Assembly: GCA_016801845.1 (NCBI GenBank)
Contig: CM028931.1
Coordinates: 23,927,802-23,991,801, forward strand
Source of the DNA: Polydactylus sextarius
Taxonomy: Eukaryota > Chordata > Actinopteri > Polynemidae
Reading direction: 5' to 3'
DNA: 64,000 bases
Shown here in pieces: positions 1 through 10,698 of this stretch (the first letter of the stretch is position 1; each line of letters begins with the position of its first letter). The notes under the pieces were generated by a model. The model ran no database searches. It was not told where the DNA came from and saw only the letters and a program-made list of their open reading frames with translations. Position numbers and translations under genes: made by a program.

Positions 1-431
1 GCACACGAAAGGGGCGGGATTTGAAGAACGACTTTAGCCTGATTGGATACCGGACGTATCCATGTGGTATCGGCGTGATCGGTCGGCTAAAGCAACATCA
101 TTTCCGGGAACCTCGCATTTCTGTTCTCATTCCTACAACATCACCATATTTTGAGATAAGTGTCAAATCAGTTCCAACTCTGACACATTTCTTCTCTCGG
201 TCTGGAGGCTGGGAGGTACATAAACAATCAACGACACCCTCTAATGTTCTGGCCATTAATTCACAGGACGGAGAAATTTGAAAGGCAATAGGAAAAGGAA
301 ACAGGAAACATAATTAACCACTACTTTGTGATTGTGTTGGTAGCTAGCCTTGCTAGCTTGAGACTCACCTTTCTCTCATGTTTTCTTTCAAGGTGACAAT
401 CAAGGCTGCATGTGTGTGTGTGTGTACTCAC
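1..431 (-). other. 5' part of ntrk3 intron 3, no exon seen
   Basis: Sequence downstream of exon 3 on the minus strand. Apart from the donor and a short TG repeat at about 411-424, nothing was recognised. A plus-strand reading frame at 21-281 shows no family signature and is antisense to the gene. Confidence 0.6.
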
Positions 432-503
432 ATATAGCGTAAATGGGGGTTCTTGGAGAAGGCGTTATCTTGGACTTTTTGCAAGCTGCTCTTCGTAATC
501 GTG
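432..503 (-). CDS. ntrk3: ntrk3 coding exon 3 (LRR exon, 72 bp)
   Basis: A 72-bp phase 2-2 exon encoding the second leucine-rich repeat of TrkC. The first base completes Leu118. The exon then reads TITKSSLQKVQDNAF and SKNPHLRY, and ends in AT for Ile142. The block KNPHLRYI is a hallmark of vertebrate TrkC at this position (remembered comparison). The acceptor is TGTTTTGTTACAG, with AG at 504-505. The donor is GTGAGT at 426-431. The middle of the exon (SLQKVQDN) differs more from mammals than the ends do, as usual for solvent-exposed LRR positions. The next exon, which should begin with NLSSN-like sequence, was looked for in bases 1-425 and not found, so the gene continues past the window edge. 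Confidence 0.93.
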
Positions 504-1121
504 CTGTAACAAAACACATGTAGACAGTCAGACGGAACAAAAACCAGAGCTCGGATGGATGACCGAGAGTTACATGCAGATGGAATAACGCAACCCGAAT
601 ACAACTTCTAAATCCCATTGACTTTCAAGGTAACCCAAATGACCGATCCTGCGTGAAAAGCTTGAGATGTCGATGAATGGATAGCCAGACTGGTGAGGAC
701 TCTGTGACACCTCGTTTGTAAAACTGCGCGCATACACGCCCTCGGAGCAAATCTCCCTTTATGAATCACAATCAAGTTGAGAAGTTGTGCCTCGTATTCA
801 TCGGAATCACACCGTGAAACCCAAATCTCACAGATCCCTAAAATATTTATACGTACACGACTACAATTCTTTTTTCATGATTGGATCGTTATTGTAGTTA
901 GAGTTACAGATCACACTCCCTCCGAAACAAACCCTACTACCCCCTCCATATGGTAGTGCTTTCTTACGCATATGCTCTGCTATAAGAGAGATGTGTGAAT
1001 CTTACGACAGCATTTTTTTTTTAAAGTTTATTTCACGAGGGTTGTGAAACTTCAGGAACTTCAAGAGAAATCTCATCATCACACAAAACCAATGTGTTAA
1101 ACATGTGTTATCGCGACAAAC

Positions 1122-1177
<56 letters not shown>

Positions 1178-1210
1178 GTATTCAAGGCAAATAAATGCTT
1201 TTCTACTTAC
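504..1210 (-). other. ntrk3: ntrk3 intron 2 (707 bp)
   Basis: Non-coding interval between exons 2 and 3, bounded by GTAAGT (1205-1210) and TTACAG (504-509). The only repeats seen in it are a TA microsatellite and a short poly-T tract near 1012-1021. Its small size contrasts with the 21.6-kb first intron. Confidence 0.9.
1122..1172. repeat. (TA)n microsatellite
   Basis: About 50 bp of alternating TA in ntrk3 intron 2, some 40 bp upstream in window coordinates from the exon 2 donor. Alternating TA of this length is usually polymorphic and can form cruciforms. Confidence 0.95.
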
Positions 1211-1285
1211 AGCCTCTCCAAACCGGTGTACAGCGCCATATCCACATCTGTCAAGGTCTGCAGACCAGACCAGTTCTCAATGTGT
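1211..1285 (-). CDS. ntrk3: ntrk3 coding exon 2 (first LRR exon, 75 bp)
   Basis: A 75-bp phase 2-2 exon encoding the end of the LRR N-cap region and the first leucine-rich repeat of TrkC. Its first base completes Ile93. It then reads HIENWSGLQTLTDVDMAL and YTGLER, and ends in CT, two bases of Leu118. HIENW, VDM and YTGL are shared with vertebrate TrkC (remembered comparison, about 18 of 26 residues the same as human). The acceptor is a pyrimidine-rich tract ending TTTGCAG just above 1285. The donor is GTAAGT at 1205-1210. The exon is far too short for ORF calling and was recognised from its frame-matched junctions with exons 1 and 3. It lies about 21.6 kb downstream of exon 1. Confidence 0.95.
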
Positions 1286-2097
1286 CTGCAAATAAGGACA
1301 GAAAAGATAAGTAATTAATGATAATTATGCACTGACAAAGTTCTGAGAGTTCTGAGTTCCATTTGTACTAAGAAGTCGGGAATTTCCGAGTTTCCGAACG
1401 CCCCCGAGTTGACTCCAAGTTGAATCAAAGATGGACGTCCCAAGTGTAAACAGTAGCAGAAGCCCCTGTAATATTCCATTTATTAGAACTTCTGCCTAGT
1501 TTTTGTCGCACCAAAGCACTCGTACGCATAGTATTGTGTGCCGTATACATATGGAAACACTGCGATAGTGTCATTTACATTTTTCATGTGGTATGTATGA
1601 ACTACAACGCAGGCAACGTCTCGTGCTCGATGAATCCTGGCACTTTCACATCTTGAAATATACCACCAGGGAAGAAATAAATAACCTGGTCATTCAGTAT
1701 ATTCAGGTAGTCAGCTGACCTCATTCTTTGGGCACATAATGTAGATGACCCCAGACTTGACCAACTGTACCCAGATCATAGCACTGCCCCCACAGGCTTG
1801 CATAGTAGGCAATAGGCAGTGTATGTTTTATAGCTGATTCGCAATGCTGTCGGACTTTTTATGCATTAAGAATGTTTTTTTTTCAGTACCACCCAACCAC
1901 TTTGGATGCTCACGCTGGCTATGGCCTGGATTTCTGACTACCCGTCAGATGTGACCCAGTTTGTTCGGCTGAGGAGTTTCTCTCGTCTCGTCTCCATGTC
2001 TGTACGCTTCCGACTTAAAACTTTGTCTAGTAAAAAAAAAAAACAAAACAAAAAAAAAAAAAAAAACAGTCTGTTTCACGCAATAACAAACACGGAG

Positions 2098-2345
2098 ACA
2101 AGGGTGTTTTCACACCGGGTCTGCTATTAAACGAACCAAACTCAATCAGTTGGTCCTAAAAGTGGCGCAACAGAAAACAAAGTCACATTGTGAAAGAGGA
2201 CTAGGGTTCTCTTTCTGGTCCACGTAAGCTGTGATGGGGTCTCAGTCCTCATTCCGTTCACACTGTAGCTTCTGTAGAGCTCTCGGACCTTCACTGCTTG
2301 GCATTCTGGGTAGTTTTCACCCAGGTCATTAAACCAGGGGGAAGT
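2098..2345. mobile_element. Interspersed repeat family G, copy 1 (GGGTGTTTTCACAC)
   Basis: This segment closely matches 56990-57232 in the same orientation. Shared blocks include GTGAAAGAGGACT, GGTTCTCTTTCTGGTCCAC and GGCATTCTGGGTAGTTTTCA. Recalled teleost repeats beginning AGGGTGTTTTCACAC behave as hAT-like non-autonomous DNA transposons; that class is from memory, while the duplication is seen directly. It lies in ntrk3 intron 1. Confidence 0.7.
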
Positions 2346-2459
2346 CCTAGCCTGTCAGAACCACAGAACCGTGCGTATCATATATATATATGAAAACATC
2401 ACACCCACAAGCCTTCCTCCTCATTTCTGGACTACAAAGTCTTTATTTATTGATTTGTT

Positions 2460-2530
2460 TATGCTGTCAGACAGATAAATTCCCCCTCGTGGGACAAATA
2501 ATTTTCTCTCAAATATTCTATTCTATCGAA
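2460..2530 (-). mobile_element. Non-LTR retrotransposon-like 3' tail, minus strand
   Basis: On the minus strand this reads GAATAGAATAT, then TTGTCCCACGAGGGGGAATT, then a GTCTGACAGCAT block. The plus strand at 52265-52335 has the same order (GAATAGAATATATTTG, TTGTCCCGCCAAGGGGGAAT, TTTGACAGCGT). Such TTTATTGTCCC-AGGGGGAAATT tails attached to AGAAT repeats are common in teleosts and are usually LINE-derived. The clade is not assigned. Confidence 0.5.
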
Positions 2531-2933
2531 CAGTTGTGGCAACAAAACTAAAAAAAAAAAAAAAAAAAAATGGTATGGTTTGGGCATAAGGCACAGTACA
2601 TTGGTTGAACGACGGAAAACAAAGGTGGATGGATGTCGTTACTCCATCTTGGACACCCCATCAAATCCTCTACAGTTCACTGATTCAGCTCTGCTGTCAC
2701 TATCAATGACACAGGAAGTCACCAAGGAGAACACACCCTGTTGTAGCCTAAATACACATGTGTTTATGTGTAATTTGTGTAACCTGTCTATTCTGCTCCT
2801 GCCCTAACTACTCTCATACTCAATATAAAAAGCGACAGTCCGATGTTTTAGTGACTCATTGCTTTGTAAGTGGAATAAGTTCAAACTCACAACTCAGTTG
2901 TGATGCCCAACACCACTACACCCTTCTCTCTTT

Positions 2934-2963
2934 CCCCCCCCCCCCCCACCCCACCCAACCCCC
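2934..2963 (-). repeat. C-rich tract, G-rich on the ntrk3 sense strand
   Basis: A run of 14 C followed by CCCC, CCC and CCCCC blocks separated by one or two A. On the minus strand, the sense strand of ntrk3, this gives at least four G-runs of three or more with short loops, which meets the usual G-quadruplex pattern. Confidence 0.7.
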
Positions 2964-3397
2964 TCTCCTCCCTTTCCTTCCTGATCTTGGCAGTGTGTAA
3001 AGAGTCAGACCTCTCACCCACACAAACCATCAATGTTTGCCTGCCAGAACAGAGAAGGAACTGCAACATTACAGCAGCCTCCTACGCACTCTGCCTCCAA
3101 AGTGTAATAGTCAGGGAGATGGAGGTGAAGAGAGGGGAAGCAATGATGCTGGCTGAGAGAAAAATACAAAAAAAAAAAAAAAAATAAGAACAAAGGACCA
3201 AGGGAGAAGCTTATGGGTGGTTTTTAAATTGCAAACCAGCACAACTACAGGCAGCCACCTCCTATACATAACGCCTACCGATACGTTTCTGTTACAGCTT
3301 CAATGTGTCTTGACATCATTTGCATGCGTTTGTGGGACTCCGTACTTCCAAATGATAGGGTCTAATTTGATGTTTTGATCGTGGTCAATTAGCTTCA

Positions 3398-3908
3398 TAG
3401 ACATATCAGCCTGTTGTTCAAGAAAATGATGAATCTGCTCATCTGGAACACCCTTCACTGCCAGTTGATATGAAAACCAGACATCTTGTAAAACAGTTTT
3501 TTTTTTTTTTTAATAAACTCTCACTACACTTACTAAGTTATAATTACTTCAGTTTATTTGTAGGGACCCTATTCATGCTACTGCTGAAGTGAAATGATAT
3601 TTTGAGCTTTATTAGTGGTTAAAAAAATGACAATTTAGATACATTTGGCTGTCTGCCCCATTTACTTTCATTGTTAACGCTACAGTTCCTACACTGACTA
3701 AGTTATCAGTACTTCAGTTTATGTGTAGGGACCCTATTCATGCTACTGCTGAAGTGAAATGATATTTTGAGCTTTATTAGTGGTTAAAAAATAACAATTT
3801 AGATACATTTGGCTGGCTGCCCCATTTACTTTCATTGTTAGCTATTAGGCCGAGAGCACAAAATACAGTCAAACTCGAAATTACTTCGACAGATGTAAAA
3901 TATAAGGA
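3398..3908. mobile_element. Foldback family A, copy 1 (half element)
   Basis: Contains the right half of the central hairpin (AATGATGAATCTGCTCATCT), then two tandem monomers in right-arm orientation about 166 bp apart, each ending GCCCCATTTACTTTCATTG. It then has the subterminal block AAACTCGAAATTACTTCGAC and breaks off. Left arm and terminal repeats are missing. It lies in ntrk3 intron 1. Confidence 0.8.
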
Positions 3909-4183
3909 CCTTTCTTTATTTCAACCACTTTGCTACCTCAAATATATGACTCTGAATTAAAGCATGTTAGATATTATGATGTTCAGGACCTTTTTGAATA
4001 CCCCATCAATTAGATTGAAGTCTGAGTTTTGACTTTAAACCACTGTATGCGCTGTAGCGAGATAATACAAATATTTGTCCCAACTCTTGGTTCTTCAGCT
4101 TTGTGGATTTCTCTGTATTTTGTTACATCCACTTCAGTCTCTAGTCTTACGAGCCTAGCGGTTCCTCCTGTCGAGGGAAAGTG

Positions 4184-4222
4184 AAGAATAGAATAGAATA
4201 TATTCTATTCTATTCTATTCTC
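4184..4222. repeat. Head-to-head GAATA/TATTC microsatellite palindrome
   Basis: Three GAATA units on the left run directly into TATTC units on the right, with the symmetry centre between 4200 and 4201. The arms are perfectly complementary for about 16 bp with no spacer, so the DNA or RNA can form a loopless hairpin. Confidence 0.85.
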
Positions 4223-4694
4223 TCTGACTTCCTTAGAGTCTTCTTTTGTCTTCGTAGCATAACTGTCGTCAGTTACGTTTACGCGGCTGTCAAGCCGCTC
4301 AACAATTCGCTATATGTCCAACTGCGTGGTCGCGCGACATGCAGTTTGGATCGGTGTAGCCGCAAACTCTTTCAGAGTTCTCCCGTCAGCAGGCGGTAAG
4401 TAAAGTGGGTGATATTTTTCTTTTCTGCTAGGCACCAACACACAGTCGACTTCTTCACGGGCACTCGCGCACGTCATTACGCACACATTGCGTAATGTAA
4501 TGAAACGTGTTTTCCGACGATCCCATCGCATGTTTACGCGCGTACATTTTCCCATTCGGATTCGGATCATCGTAAGGTGTACACCACCTCCCTCGGGCCA
4601 ATTCTAATTTAAATCCGATGGCGTGGATACACAAGGTATTTTGAATCCGATTCAGCCTATAATCGGGTTAAAGTGGCGCATGGAAGCTTACTTA

Positions 4695-5252
4695 CTAGCT
4701 AGCGTCATACTGTCGGGCCAAAGCAGAGCTAACGGAGGCTAATTGGATTCACGCCATCTGGAGCCGGCGCTAATCGGTGCCACCTCGGGGCCACTAGCTC
4801 TAGATTTCCAAAATGTTGGGTCACTCGGGGGCTAGAGTGGAGTCAAGGTTGAGGCGGGGTAAACCCATGGCTGTAGGTGTCTAGATGGCAGGTAGAAGTA
4901 ATGAGGATGGCAGAAAAGAAACGTATTTACGATTTTAGCTGCTGGACCGACAGTTCTGGTCTCACGACGATGTTCGTGCTCTGTTGTCGGAACGAAGAGG
5001 CAAGGTAAGCATCCAGAGGGCTGCCTTCCAAGTCCGAGAAAAACTTAAGAAGCTGCAGACCCATGTGGATCTGCTACGACTAGAATTCAAAACAGTGACA
5101 GAATTAATCATTCACTTGCCGCTGGTCGTTTGTTTTTACGTCCTTGAACCGTTGGGCTTGCCGAAGGGTTATCCGGAGAGGCTAGTAGCCCGACTATCTG
5201 AACACAGAAGTCTCGGTGCTAGACCTGGGACACTAGCACCTAGGTGACCCCC
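4695..5252 (+). mobile_element. Terminal-repeat element family D, copy 1
   Basis: Shares a long internal block with 43068-43730, including GGTAAGCATCCAGAG, GAGAAAAACTTAAGAA and GGGCTTGCCGAAGGG, and the terminal block CACCTAGGTGACCCCC. The ends are worn. One frame reads LLDRQFWSHDDVRALLS and on through EKLKKL to 5247. The W-x-D-D-V-x-A-L-L pattern is reminiscent of Myb/SANT-like DNA-binding domains carried by Harbinger-type transposons. That resemblance is weak and the frame has no clear start. It lies in ntrk3 intron 1. Confidence 0.6.
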
Positions 5253-6160
5253 CCGGCTACCTGGACCTTCCACACTTAGTGTTAGAGTTGTACCACCAAC
5301 TGATTGAACCTCTTTGGTCATATACCTTATATATTCTTAATGGAATGACTTCTTGTTGTAGAAATCTGCTCTTACTAGGTGAACACATAGAATGGGTCAT
5401 TCTCAGCTTATGTCCTGGTTTGTGTTCTTGATCCATCTGGATGTTTGTGTATGTTCTACTTTCTCTCTAGTCCCTCTAGCTGTCTCTGTCCGTCTGCGTA
5501 TAACGCCTCCCCGTTTCACTCTCCGTCCGCTAATGTATTCACACTTTTTCCGAAAAGCCAACCTGTCATTAAAAGAAAGAGGAAAAGCCTCCCGGGGCCC
5601 AACTAGCTTCTTTCACTATCTCCAGCTATCGCAAGGCATTTGCATTCGGCCGGACGTAGAGCAGAAACAGAATGAGACAGGCAGGTAGTGTAAAAGAGTA
5701 ACACGAGACAAGACGGGATTGTAGGAGAAACAGAGAGGGACGGAGAGATAGCCGAGAAAGAATGGCTTGTGATTACACCTGCGTTTCCCAACGTGTGTAA
5801 AGTGTGAGAGGGTTGAATTGATTGCCGTGTTTAGTTTCAAACATATTAAATATTCATGAAGCTCCATTTACCAAAGAGACCGACAAGTGTGTCTGTGTGT
5901 GTGTGTGTGTGTGGGAGGTACAGTGGGGGTGATACACAGAACTGCTTCACATTGTCGAGGACATGCTGACATGGAAACAGACAGCATGTTTAAGTATTTC
6001 CTATACCGGTGCTAAAGAACTGAAATATATAAGTCACTTCCCACCTCTCTATGTACAGATGGAGACATTATAAAGACCTGCTTTTATTGCGTGGCCTTAT
6101 TAACATGTGTTGGATTGACGCAAGCATCAATTTGCTGTTATTTATATAGCCAAACTAATG

Positions 6161-7332
6161 TACGACTGCGTATTAGGGCCATGTATAATTTTTTTTTTTT
6201 TTTTCTGGAGAAGGGGTGGGTAATGAAATAAAAAGAAGTAAATTCACATTCTTTTTGGGGGGAAAAATTTGGATTTTTTTTTTTTTTTTCGCAAATTTGT
6301 GATTTTTTTTTTTTTCTCGTAAATTTGCGTAAATATATATTTTTTTTTCTGGGGGGGTAATATTTTAAGAAAATGTCGTAAATTTACAAGAAATAAATTC
6401 TAATTTTTTTTGGCAAATTTATTTTTTTTCGCAAATTTGCATATTAGGGCCATGTATAAATTTTTTTTTTTTTTTTTTTTGGGGGGGTGGGGGGAGGGGG
6501 AGGAGGGTTAGTATTTAAAGAAAAAAAAAATCACAAATTTTCAAGAAATACATTTGCTAATTTTTTGGGTGAATTTAGTAATTTTTTTTAGGAGAAAAAA
6601 AAAAACTCGCAAATTTGCAAGAAATAAACGTGCAAATTTGCAAGGTTTTTTTTTTCTCTCTAAATTTGTGTAGTAGGGCCATATATAAAAAGTTTTTGTT
6701 TTTTTTTCAGGGGGGGTAATATTTTAAGAAAAAGTCACAAATTCACAAGAAATAAATTCGCAATTTTTTTTTTTTGGCGAATTTAGTTTTTTTTTTTTCT
6801 CGCAAATTAGCATGTTTATTTCTTGCAAATTTGCTACCATTATGTCACAAATATGTAAGGGATAACATTCAGGGTGATGCAGGACCCTGTCGGGTTTAAT
6901 TTTAATGATTTCCACGAAAAAAGTAGTCCCCTCACCAATAGATCGAACTTTATTCAAGGCAACGCTGAACGTGAACGTTGCCATTAATAGTGAAACGGGA
7001 CTTTCCGACGCTCTACGTATCAGACCGCTGTCAAGGAAAATGAACTTTTTGCCTCCGATTCACGTCGTTTGTATCACTCCGCAAGTAGCCCCATCACTTA
7101 ATTTGCCGCTGTGCCGTATCAGCTGATCCGTTGGAGGCCTACTACAGCTGATCATCACTCTGTCGGGGGCTTATCCCTGACATATCTGTGACAGCATAAA
7201 GTTGCAAGTTTGCGAGACAAAAAAAAAACTCAAAATAACAAATTTGCGAGCTTATTTCTCGTAAATTTGTGACTTTTTTCTCAAAATATCCGGGAAAAAA
7301 ATATCTACACATAGCCCTAATGCACCGTCGTA
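6161..7332. mobile_element. Foldback family B, copy 1 (both termini present)
   Basis: Starts TACGACTGCGTATTAGGGCC and ends with the inverted equivalent (CCCTAATGCACCGTCGTA). Between them are AT-rich runs built from AAATTTGCGAG-like units on both sides of a non-repetitive core (about 6860-7190). The core includes GATCGAACTTTATTCAA and GTGAACGTTGCC and matches the core of 55075-55390. The motif TAGGGCCATGTATAA recurs at about 6436 and 6674, so the left end is repeated three times. A TA at each tip could be a TA target duplication. It lies in ntrk3 intron 1. Confidence 0.75.
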
Positions 7333-7397
7333 AATGTGAGATGTGTAGACTGTAAGATGGAGAAATATATCTGTTCCTAATTCATATCCATATGACG

Positions 7398-7650
7398 GTG
7401 TAGTGGGTTTTCTCCCAAAGACATGCACGTTAGGTTGATTGATTTCTCTCCTATCTCTTGCTCTAAATTGCCTCTAGGTATGAACATGAATGTGAATGTG
7501 AATGCATCTGGTTATTTGTCTATATGTCTCGGGTTCTGTGATAAGTGAACCCCGCCTTCGCCCACAGTGGAACAATGGTGGAATTGGCTCCGACCCCCCC
7601 AGCGACCCTCATCACCAGGACAGGCAGTATATGAAAATAGATGGATGATG
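7398..7650 (+). mobile_element. LINE 3' tail (common teleost type)
   Basis: Contains the ordered blocks GGGTTTTCTCC, AAAGACATGCACGTTAGGTT, CTCTAAATTGCC, GAATGTGAATG, CCCCGCCTTCGCCCA, GGCTCCGACCCCCC and GCGACCC, ending in GATGGATGAT. This series is the familiar 3' end of an abundant teleost LINE (L2/Maui-like, from memory) that ends in GGAT repeats. It is not coding. Confidence 0.75.
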
Positions 7651-7756
7651 TTACTTTTAGATATTTGGTATTACTTTTTTTTTCAATTTGATGATTTATT
7701 TTACTGAGTATCTGCACAATATAAACTTTAACTTCAACTTTAAAAACGACCATAGT

Positions 7757-8180
7757 TGTAGTGATGGAAAGTCCGGCTCTTTTTGCTCGGGTGCCAAACG
7801 ACTCTTCATTTAGTATCACACCAAGACTTTTATTTTAGCCTAATTTAGCAGTTATGAGTGGTTTTTGTGCTGGTAAACAGTTTTTCATTCAGTGTTTTCA
7901 TTAAAAAAAAAAACCTTATTTTTATGCATTTTGGTTTAAAAAAAAAAAAAAAAAAGCAAAATAGTTACTATGGTTTAACATTTTAGTCAAATCAAACATC
8001 TGGAAACAGAACCACTGCAAACAAATCAAATAGATATATAAAGTCAACATTATATTATATATATATTCAATCTCCGTGTCAGTCTCCGGTTGCAGAGTCG
8101 GTTCACCTCGACGGGAGTCGGCTCTTCTCGTTCTTCTCGACAAAGAATCGGCTCGTTCGCAAACGACACATCACCACACA
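7757..8180 (-). mobile_element. hAT-like element family E, copy 1
   Basis: Left end GGAAAGTCCGGCTCTTTTTG and right end CGGCTCGTTCGCAAACGACA match 44563-45005 in the opposite orientation. Both copies carry GCCTAATTTAGCA(G/A)TTATGA (or its complement) and an A-rich centre. The termini contain AGTGATG. hAT membership is recalled for this common teleost sequence; no transposase is present. Confidence 0.65.
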
Positions 8181-8399
8181 GTCGACCAAAGTGCTTCACA
8201 AGCTCTGCTAGGACAATTAAAATAGAGATAATAACATACATACATAATGAAATAGGTAAGTTTTTAAACAGCGAATGAGAAACAGCTGTCGCGTAGCCTA
8301 ACTGCTACCAAACATCTCCTCTGTTAATGTTTAGACATGTTGTCGACCCAACATGCTGAAAAATTGTAATGGAAAACGACGCGCCTGCTACCAAACCGA

Positions 8400-8575
8400 G
8401 TAGACTTGAGTCAAGTAACGCTGAAACACTCGTATCGTTTAGTGATTATACCAGATGCGGTAGGACTTAACTGACTCGGTCAAATATGGTGACGTCTAGA
8501 TCCATGACTCGTGAGTGATTTTAGGGAGTCGGGTTAATGATTCGGATCCCGAATCTTTTTCCTGCTACTACTAAT
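8400..8575. repeat. Family F repeat, copy 1 (GACTCRTGAGTGATTTTAGGG)
   Basis: Shares TAGGACTTAACTGACTCGGT, ATGACTCGTGAGTGATTTTA and GAATCTTTTTCC with 11130-11305, ending in the same order. It lies in ntrk3 intron 1. Confidence 0.6.
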
Positions 8576-9889
8576 GGCAACGTAACACCGCTATTTTCTT
8601 GAAAAGTTGGAATTCAATTCTAGCGAGTAATAAATATTCCGATTCAATTTGAAATGAAACAAATGTCATATCGCTTCGTACGTGCATGTGCTTTTTACGT
8701 TTTACCGGAATCTCTTCCGGCTTAAAACATAACGTCGCAAAATCTCCTCGTTAGGCGAATTACGTGGAAGGAAATTCAAGTCGAATATGATCGAAGATGA
8801 AGTTTCATTCATGATGAGCATAGAAACTAAAAGGTTCTTTTTTGACCTTGACCATTTAGTTTGACAGTAGTTTGAAATAAAACAAAATAAAAAATTTATC
8901 GACTGGAACTTTGCTTCCGTCCACTGGACCCCCGTTATCTTGTTGTACAATTCCAGCTGCTCTGCTGAAGGTTGAGGCATTCGTTCACCCTTGATTTTTG
9001 GATTTTTTTTTTTGAATATAAATGCGCGCGGGGGAAATGTCGGTAGAACATGATTTTTTTTTTTCTTCTTTTTTTTGCACTGATCTGTTGCAGGATAATG
9101 GCCTCGAGTCTTCCCTTTCTTGCATTGCAGCAGATTATATGGTAGCCTAAAACCATACGCAAGACATCATTTTTTTTTTTTAACCATTTCCCTACGGTAC
9201 AATTCTCTACAATGCTTCTCGAAAACTAACGTTTGAAGTGACAAAGCTCATTAGTCATCGAGACTGTTTGGTTTCGGCGTGTACTGTCTCGTGTTTTACT
9301 TCCTGTTTATCCTGGAAGGTTTCTTTGTGGACTAAAGTGCATGCAAGTGTGTTCTTCTTTGTTGGTTTCATCCCTGATTTCACGCTGCTTTTGCCGTTTA
9401 TTACTGGATTCAATTGGATTTGGTTACATTGCAGTGAACGGAGAGATAATTATTTTCCGATCCACTTTGACTTCTACCCTGAATCACACATATCCTGTGT
9501 CTGAATTTAAATGATAACTATTAGAGTGAGTCAAGGCTATGTTTGTGGTGTAATTGTTGATTTATCTGCTTCTGAAAATATGTAACTGGTTCGACTACAA
9601 ACCAAATAGTCGCGTAGAAGACTAACGAGGAGTAGGTGATAAAACTGACCAGGTCAGATATTTTCCTAGGTTAGCTGTACCTAGCTGTTAAGCTAACGTT
9701 AGCCGTCAGAGTTCGACGGTGACGAAAATTTTTGGGAGACGTTCTAAAACAGTCCTCTCTCCATGTCAAAAAATATCTTTAATATTCACAAACATTATAT
9801 GTGAAAAATATGTGAAAACACATTTCCAACGGGAACAGAAAATGTCTTTTTCTCTCCATTGACTCTCATTCATAATTTTTATGATCAGA
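8576..9889. other. Intronic stretch with no recognised feature
   Basis: Contains poly-T runs near 9001, 9052 and 9170 and several short chance reading frames. No repeat family or exon was recognised. Confidence 0.5.
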
Positions 9890-10075
9890 GGAGCCATGGA
9901 CCGGAAGTAGATGGGTGCGAATTAAGGTCCCCCATCGCTATGGCTACCAAGTGGTTGGTAGCCATTTTAAGACCCCTGGGTCTCTGGACCCAATATATAT
10001 GACGACCCGTCTTTTTCAGAATTTTTTCCTAGAGAAAAAATATCGTCTTATATTCGGGTCAATACGGTAAAAATT
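9890..10075. mobile_element. DNA-transposon-like fragment family M, copy 1
   Basis: Ends ATCGTCTTATATTCGGGTCA followed by ATACGGTA, a recognisable terminus of a common vertebrate DNA repeat (memory). The block CTATGGCTACCAAGTGGTTG also appears, slightly changed, at about 44250, next to another GGTTATATTCGGGTT. It abuts a family C fragment at 10070. Confidence 0.45.
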
Positions 10076-10230
10076 GCTATTTTTCTTGAGAATGGTATCC
10101 TTGTCCTGGTGCATGCTGGGAAATATGTGGCCCTCAAGATAACCCTTTTCCCCTCACGTGAATGCGCAAGAGAGGGGTAGAAATTGGATTGGTCCCTTCA
10201 GCTCCAATTTGGGGCTTCTGAAACATTTAA
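10076..10230. mobile_element. Foldback family C, copy 1 (fragment)
   Basis: Carries AAATTGCTATTTTTCTTGA and CTTGTCCTGGTGCATGCTGG, the arm tip of family C, then a GAGAGGGGTAGAAATTGGAT block related to 15800-15840. Confidence 0.6.
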
Positions 10231-10698
10231 ATCAGTGGTTTCAAATTACAATCCAATTAAAGTTGCGCTTTCCTCATCAGTGCAGCCGTGATGGATGTGA
10301 CTAAAGCTGCATAAGTACGGGCTCCCTCTGCATTATTCACATGGGGAAACTTGTGCAATTAATTTGTTTGTAAATTCTGCAAAATCCCATCTGGAGCTCA
10401 CGTTGTCTGTTATCTCGGGAACATTGTTGTATTGTAATCTTTCTTTACTTTGTCCCTTAAGAGTGGCCCCTTCACATTTATAAGAAAACCCCATCGTACT
10501 CCTTTTATGATAGGCAACCTTCAGGATTTGCTGGGTACTTTTTCTTTGAAGTATCCTTTTTTCAGGAGGCTACTAACTGAACAAAATATATGCATTGAAT
10601 TTTCCAATTATAGAATGATACGTGGAAGCTTTTGTCTAATCAAATGGAACCTGGTAGCTCTTGTCATAACCAGTATGTGATAACAGTGCTATGGTAAT

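Noticed and set aside
1320..1440. Palindromic AAGTCGGGAATTTCCGAG segment recalling a teleost repeat
   Set aside because: Too short and without a second copy or boundary here; memory alone was not enough to list it.
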